A stretch of DNA of 9,172 bases from Chloroflexota bacterium (GTDB taxonomy: Bacteria; Chloroflexota; Anaerolineae; Ardenticatenales; Ardenticatenaceae), in contig DOUV01001064.1 in assembly GCA_003520455.1 (NCBI GenBank), positions 1-9,172 of the forward strand, in the 5' to 3' direction. A model generated the notes under the pieces. It searched no databases and had not been told where the DNA came from. It saw only the letters and a list, made by a program, of their open reading frames with translations. Position 1 is the stretch's first letter; each line of letters starts with the position of its first letter. Both the position numbers and the translations under genes were made by a program. This document shows positions 6,202 to 9,172 of this stretch, in pieces.

Positions 6202-6309
6202 CTACTTCCTCGGTAGCAGGAGTTCGAGGTCAATCGTTTGGCGGTGCTGGTACGACCGCACCCCGTGGGGAGAGCCGCAGCCAGCAGTCCTTGCGAGCAG
6301 TACGATCAT
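6202..6309 (-). CDS. Possible 35-aa upstream ORF / leader peptide
   Basis: ATG at 6309 has a textbook ribosome-binding site, GGAGG at 6320-6316 with a 6-nt spacer. It opens a 35-codon frame ending in TAG 7 nt before the ATG of the 782-aa gene. The peptide starts MIVLLARTAGCGSPHGVRSY and ends LELLLPRK. Its end overlaps the downstream gene's ribosome-binding site, which would allow translational coupling or leader-type control. The peptide has no recognisable domain and no run of one amino acid that would suggest classic attenuation. It could be chance, but the initiation signal is better than that of the gene it precedes. Confidence 0.35.
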   Translation of the reverse strand: MIVLLARTAGCGSPHGVRSYQHRQTIDLELLLPRK

Positions 6310-6372
6310 AGATCGCCTCCGGTGAGCAACGGCCTATGCCGGTGAACCTGAGACCGGCGGAACAACTCGCCA

Positions 6373-6399
6373 GGGCCCGGCCAGGCATCGGCCGGGCCC
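6373..6399. terminator. Strong GC hairpin after the 823-aa gene (terminator or 3'-end stabiliser)
   Basis: GGGCCCGGCC and GGCCGGGCCC form a perfect 10-bp, all G-C stem with a 7-nt loop. On the minus strand the hairpin begins 45 nt past the TGA of the 823-aa gene. No T-tract follows (TGGCGAGTTGTTCC), so simple intrinsic termination is uncertain. It may be a U-less terminator or an RNA-stabilising structure that sets the relative expression of the two paralogues. The rest of the 249-base gap holds the possible upstream ORF at 6202-6309. Confidence 0.5.
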
Positions 6400-6443
6400 A
6401 TCGACGCCGCTCGTTCAGAGGGCGCACGAGCCGCGAGGCACGG

Positions 6444-8915
6444 TCAGGGACACGGCTGCCCCCAATAGGTCGCGACGGCCATGACGTCCAGCATCGTGAT
6501 GAGGCCATCCCCCGTTGGATCAAAGCGCGCCTCGTAGTTGGGCGTGTTGGGGTCGTTGTCCGGGTCCGGATTGGCCGCCGTCAGGCGGAAGCGGGTGACG
6601 ACTGCCATGATATCGTTCACATCCACCTGCCCATCGCCGGTGAACTCCGAGCACGGTATTTGCGTCGCCGTGGCGGTGGGGGTGCCGGTCGCGGTGCCCG
6701 TCGGCGTCGCAGTGGCTGTGCTGGTGGGCGTGGTGGTTGCTGTCGCGGTAGCTGTCTTGGTCGGCGTCGCGGTTGCAGTCCCCGTGGCGGTCGGGGTGTT
6801 GGTCTCAGTTGGCGTCGGGGTGGCCGTTCTGGTCGGCGTCGGCGTCGCTGTGCTGGTTGCGGTCCCGGTTTCGGTCGGAGCACTGGTCTCGGTCGGCGTC
6901 GGCGTGCTGGTTGGAGGTTCAGATGATGACAGAACCTCAATCACAAGCACCGGGTGATTGTCGGCAGCCTCCTTAGAGTTGTAGAAGACGCTGTTTTGGA
7001 CAGAGTTGTCCAGTCCGAAGCTGTAGATCCCATCGCTCTGAATCGCGGCGGTGACGTCGAACTCAACCCATGTTCCATCGTCGACTCGTCCTACCGAGGC
7101 GAGAGGAGCACCGGCTATCGTTGGAGCGTTGTTCCAGGTCAGGCCGTTCTCAATCCAAGGCGTGGAGGTGTTGAGGTAATCGTTGGAGACTGTGTAGATC
7201 GAACCGCCGTCGCTGCTTCCATCAGAGGCGAACAGACGTATGCTGGCGCGGTGCACCGGGCCGGTCAAGCCGGTCACGTTGAATTTGAGATAGCCTGTGT
7301 AGATCGGAGTGGCTGAGTCGCGCAGGCGTACGTAGGTCAGCGATCCGTAGTTGGTGTTTGGGTTATCGTCCAGCACCATCGTATCATCGCTCGGCGCGAA
7401 GGTCACCGTCTCGGTCGGGCCGACGGTAGGGGTGCTGGTGGGAGTGGGCGTAGCAGTGCCGGTCGCCGTCGGTGTGTTCGTCGGAGTGGGTGTATCTGTG
7501 GGTGCGCTGGTGTTCGTGGGCGTCGGCGTCTCTGTCGGCGTCGCTGTTGGTGTGAACGTCGGGTGCGGGCCAGGGGGTGGACAAGGCACTCCGGTCGGGT
7601 CCAGGCAGAGGAAGTTGTGAAGGTAGTATTTCGTTTGATGATCGCTGGCAAGGACCACGAGGCCAGTAGTGCTGTTCAGGTTCTGCTTGGTTGATGTGGC
7701 ATGGTTAATGTTGACGTCCGAGACGCTCTGGATGAACGGGTCCCCGAGACCGTCCACAAAACTGATGTTCGCAATGTCGGCCGTTTTGTAGTAGATCGAC
7801 CCCCCGTTCTCTGGATACGTGGCGAACACGTACAGATCATGATTTTCGCTGTCGATCAGCAGAATCGCACGGGTTTCGGCATCCGATTTTCGGCTGACGG
7901 TGTGGGCTTGCCAATCGCTCGCCTGGGTGCAGTCACCACTGGTACTGATACAGGCGAGCAGAACAATGAGAGGATCTGTAGGTGCCGTGAGCGAGGTTTT
8001 GATAACGGCGAATACCCGTCCTGCGCTATCGCTCTGCAGGGACTTCAAGTTGATGTGGTCATCGGCGGAGCCAGGACCACTGTACACGGTGATGACCTGC
8101 CAGTTCGTATCCGGCTCGCCATCCAGGTGGGCTGCAAAGTACATCGCATTTTCAGTTTGATTACTCCACATCACCCCGATGTGCCCGTCGAAGGCGACAA
8201 TCGATGCGATGTCGTCGGTGCTCAGACCCGTCGCGCCGGAGACGGGCAACGCGAAAGGGGTCCCCCAATCACTCGAGTTGCCGTTGTTGCTGTGATTGAT
8301 CATCACCTGTTGGTCCTGCACATACGTCACCCAAAACTCGCCGGTCGAGTCTTTGTCCAGGACCAACGTCTCTGACTTGCCCCGGGTCACGGCGACAGGG
8401 AAGCCCGGGTCAAGGGTATAGGCTTGGGTCGTCGCGTTGTAGCTATAGCGGTATAACCGCCCCCACTGGCCCGAGAACGTGGTCGAGACGGCGTTAGTTG
8501 TGAAGAGGTGCGACGCCACGTAGAGCTTTTGGGTTGTCTCATCCCAGAGCACATCCGCTTTTGAGGAGGGACGATCGTCCAGAACCGTGCCGGTGTCCAC
8601 CCAGCTCTGCGCGGTCAAGTCCAGGCGATAGATGTGGTAGGCCTGGGCCGTGTCGTTGCACAGGCTCCCCCACCAGAACCCATCATTGAACCACAATTTG
8701 CTCTCGGCCTTCTCCCCGGTCGGCGTGGTGTTGCAACTGCCGTTGGGCTGTCCGTAGGAGAAGTCGCGGTACCCGGCATTGGTCTCATGGTCGGCTTGAG
8801 CGGTCGGTATATTCAGGATCCAGAAGCCACTGACTATCATCAGGCTAACGGCGATGACAGTCCCGAGGCTGGCCCAGCGTCGCGTTGAGCGTAGGGAGCG
8901 AGGCGGTGTGTTCAT
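6444..8915 (-). CDS. Exported modular protein: propeller-like domain, DNRLRE module, dockerin-like C-terminus (823 aa)
   Basis: I choose ATG at 8915. It has AAGGAG 9 nt upstream and begins the signal peptide (basic MNTPPRSLRSTRR, then a hydrophobic core, cleavage about AQA|DH after residue 41). The frame stays open upstream to an ATG at 9122, but that would bury the signal peptide and its GGAGG touches the ATG. Residues 46-436 form the same propeller-like domain as the paralogue (SKLWFNDGFWWGSL, RGKSETLVLDKDS, IVAFDGHIGVMWSNQ, ADDHINLKSLQ, STKQN). Residues 451-501 are a Pro/Thr linker, 502-662 a DNRLRE module, 667-752 a longer Pro/Thr/Ala linker, and 755-823 a dockerin-like module (TGDGQVDVNDI and DPTGDGLITMLD) bracketed by Cys755 and Cys822. 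Eight cysteines occur in likely pairs, two of these pairs absent from the paralogue. An extracellular, calcium-dependent, probably glycan-associated role is inferred; no enzyme active site is evident. Confidence 0.93.
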   Translation of the reverse strand: MNTPPRSLRSTRRWASLGTVIAVSLMIVSGFWILNIPTAQADHETNAGYRDFSYGQPNGSCNTTPTGEKAESKLWFNDGFWWGSLCNDTAQAYHIYRLDLTAQSWVDTGTVLDDRPSSKADVLWDETTQKLYVASHLFTTNAVSTTFSGQWGRLYRYSYNATTQAYTLDPGFPVAVTRGKSETLVLDKDSTGEFWVTYVQDQQVMINHSNNGNSSDWGTPFALPVSGATGLSTDDIASIVAFDGHIGVMWSNQTENAMYFAAHLDGEPDTNWQVITVYSGPGSADDHINLKSLQSDSAGRVFAVIKTSLTAPTDPLIVLLACISTSGDCTQASDWQAHTVSRKSDAETRAILLIDSENHDLYVFATYPENGGSIYYKTADIANISFVDGLGDPFIQSVSDVNINHATSTKQNLNSTTGLVVLASDHQTKYYLHNFLCLDPTGVPCPPPGPHPTFTPTATPTETPTPTNTSAPTDTPTPTNTPTATGTATPTPTSTPTVGPTETVTFAPSDDTMVLDDNPNTNYGSLTYVRLRDSATPIYTGYLKFNVTGLTGPVHRASIRLFASDGSSDGGSIYTVSNDYLNTSTPWIENGLTWNNAPTIAGAPLASVGRVDDGTWVEFDVTAAIQSDGIYSFGLDNSVQNSVFYNSKEAADNHPVLVIEVLSSSEPPTSTPTPTETSAPTETGTATSTATPTPTRTATPTPTETNTPTATGTATATPTKTATATATTTPTSTATATPTGTATGTPTATATQIPCSEFTGDGQVDVNDIMAVVTRFRLTAANPDPDNDPNTPNYEARFDPTGDGLITMLDVMAVATYWGQPCP
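6447..6653 (-). other. Dockerin-like module (the 782-aa paralogue has the matching copy at 3849-4055)
   Basis: Two 12-residue calcium-loop patterns are visible. The first (EFTGDGQVDVND) has Asp at position 5, Gly at 6, a hydrophobic residue at 8 and Asp at 12. The second (DPTGDGLITMLD) has Asp at positions 1, 5 and 12 and Gly at 6. Each is followed by a short helix (IMAVVTRF and VMAVATYWG). Dockerins bind cohesins, but no cohesin is in this window. The connector between the loops contains an Asp/Asn/Pro-rich segment (NPDPDNDPNTPNYEA) that is longer than in classical cellulosomal dockerins. Confidence 0.75.
6660..6917. repeat. Pro/Thr-linker repeat tract (second linker of the 823-aa protein)
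   Basis: Degenerate hexamers (plus strand GGCGTC, GCGGTC, GTGGCG types) encode about 86 residues dominated by Thr, Pro and Ala. The tract is roughly 19 residues longer than the matching linker of the paralogue. A companion tract at 7413-7565 encodes the first linker (residues 451-501). Confidence 0.8.
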
Positions 8916-9172
8916 TGGATGGATCTCCTTGTGAGAACGGTGTAGGGTGAGCAGAGCGTTTTGCTGGATGCTTGCCTCGGACGGTCTCGTTGTCTTCACG
9001 AAACCGGTGCCCGTCTGGGATAGCTCATCGCCTTGTTCCGGACAGGTCGCGCCGGTGTCAGGTCCAAGGCCCCTCGTGGTCAGGTGCTTCTCTGACAGAC
9101 GGTCATTTTGAGCGGTGCTCATCCTCCAAAAGCGTAGGGCGTGTTACGGCCGGATCTCGACGGCGATGACGG
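8916..9172. other. Upstream region of the 823-aa gene; no gene assigned
   Basis: The minus-strand frame of the 823-aa gene remains open here for 69 codons up to an ATG at 9122. The encoded stretch is polar with no domain signal, and its only ribosome-binding site (GGAGG) directly abuts that ATG. I take it as leader and promoter sequence, although I could not identify a convincing -35/-10 pair. The right 50 bases show nothing recognisable. Confidence 0.5.

Noticed and set aside
8916..9122. N-terminal extension of the 823-aa protein to ATG 9122
   Set aside because: The internal ATG at 8915 has a well-spaced AAGGAG and immediately starts a signal peptide. The upstream ATG directly touches its GGAGG.

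Overview
The window looks like a high-GC (roughly 60% by eye) bacterial chromosome segment. Chloroflexota (Anaerolineae or Thermomicrobia type) is my best guess. The reasons are two exported proteins with long Pro/Thr 'TPTPTATPT' linkers joined to DNRLRE and dockerin-like modules, plus small cytosolic BON, amphi-Trp and three-helix-bundle proteins. The lineage is inference only: there is no rRNA, tRNA or ribosomal-protein marker. Every supportable gene lies on the minus strand, so transcription runs from high to low coordinates. Long plus-strand frames are antisense shadows.

Layout in transcription order. (1) 8915-6444 and 6194-3846 are tandem paralogues of 823 and 782 residues. Each has a signal peptide, a beta-propeller-like N-terminal domain, a Pro/Thr linker, a DNRLRE (CBM96-like) module, a second Pro/Thr linker and a C-terminal dockerin-like pair of EF-hand loops clasped by two cysteines. 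The 249-bp gap between them holds a strong GC hairpin and a 35-codon upstream ORF with an ideal ribosome-binding site. (2) 3845-3362 is a gene-poor stretch with a possible 44-aa ORF, a large two-part inverted repeat (3581-3657) and a doubtful small membrane ORF. (3) 3257-3006 encodes a short helical protein resembling the three-helix-bundle dimerization family. (4) 3005-2519 is non-coding and carries a convincing promoter. (5) 2518-2252 encodes an amphi-Trp protein with a Lys/Arg tail. (6) 2082-1075 encodes an MBL-fold metallohydrolase with a C-terminal winged-helix-like region. (7) 960-430 encodes a BON-domain protein with a Tyr/Arg/Trp-rich N-terminus. (8) 260-1 is the 5' part of an acidic, Pro-rich protein that runs off the window.

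Functionally there are two blocks. The exported paralogues look like extracellular, probably glycan-associated, calcium-dependent modular proteins. No catalytic residues are evident and no cohesin partner is present. The downstream block consists of small cytosolic proteins, each with its own Shine-Dalgarno and separated by gaps of 100 bp or more with hairpins. They are therefore probably separately expressed rather than one operon. Most interesting are the tandem modular paralogues, the near-identical DNA of their dockerin ends, the co-varying cysteine pairs, the upstream ORF and the large palindromic element.
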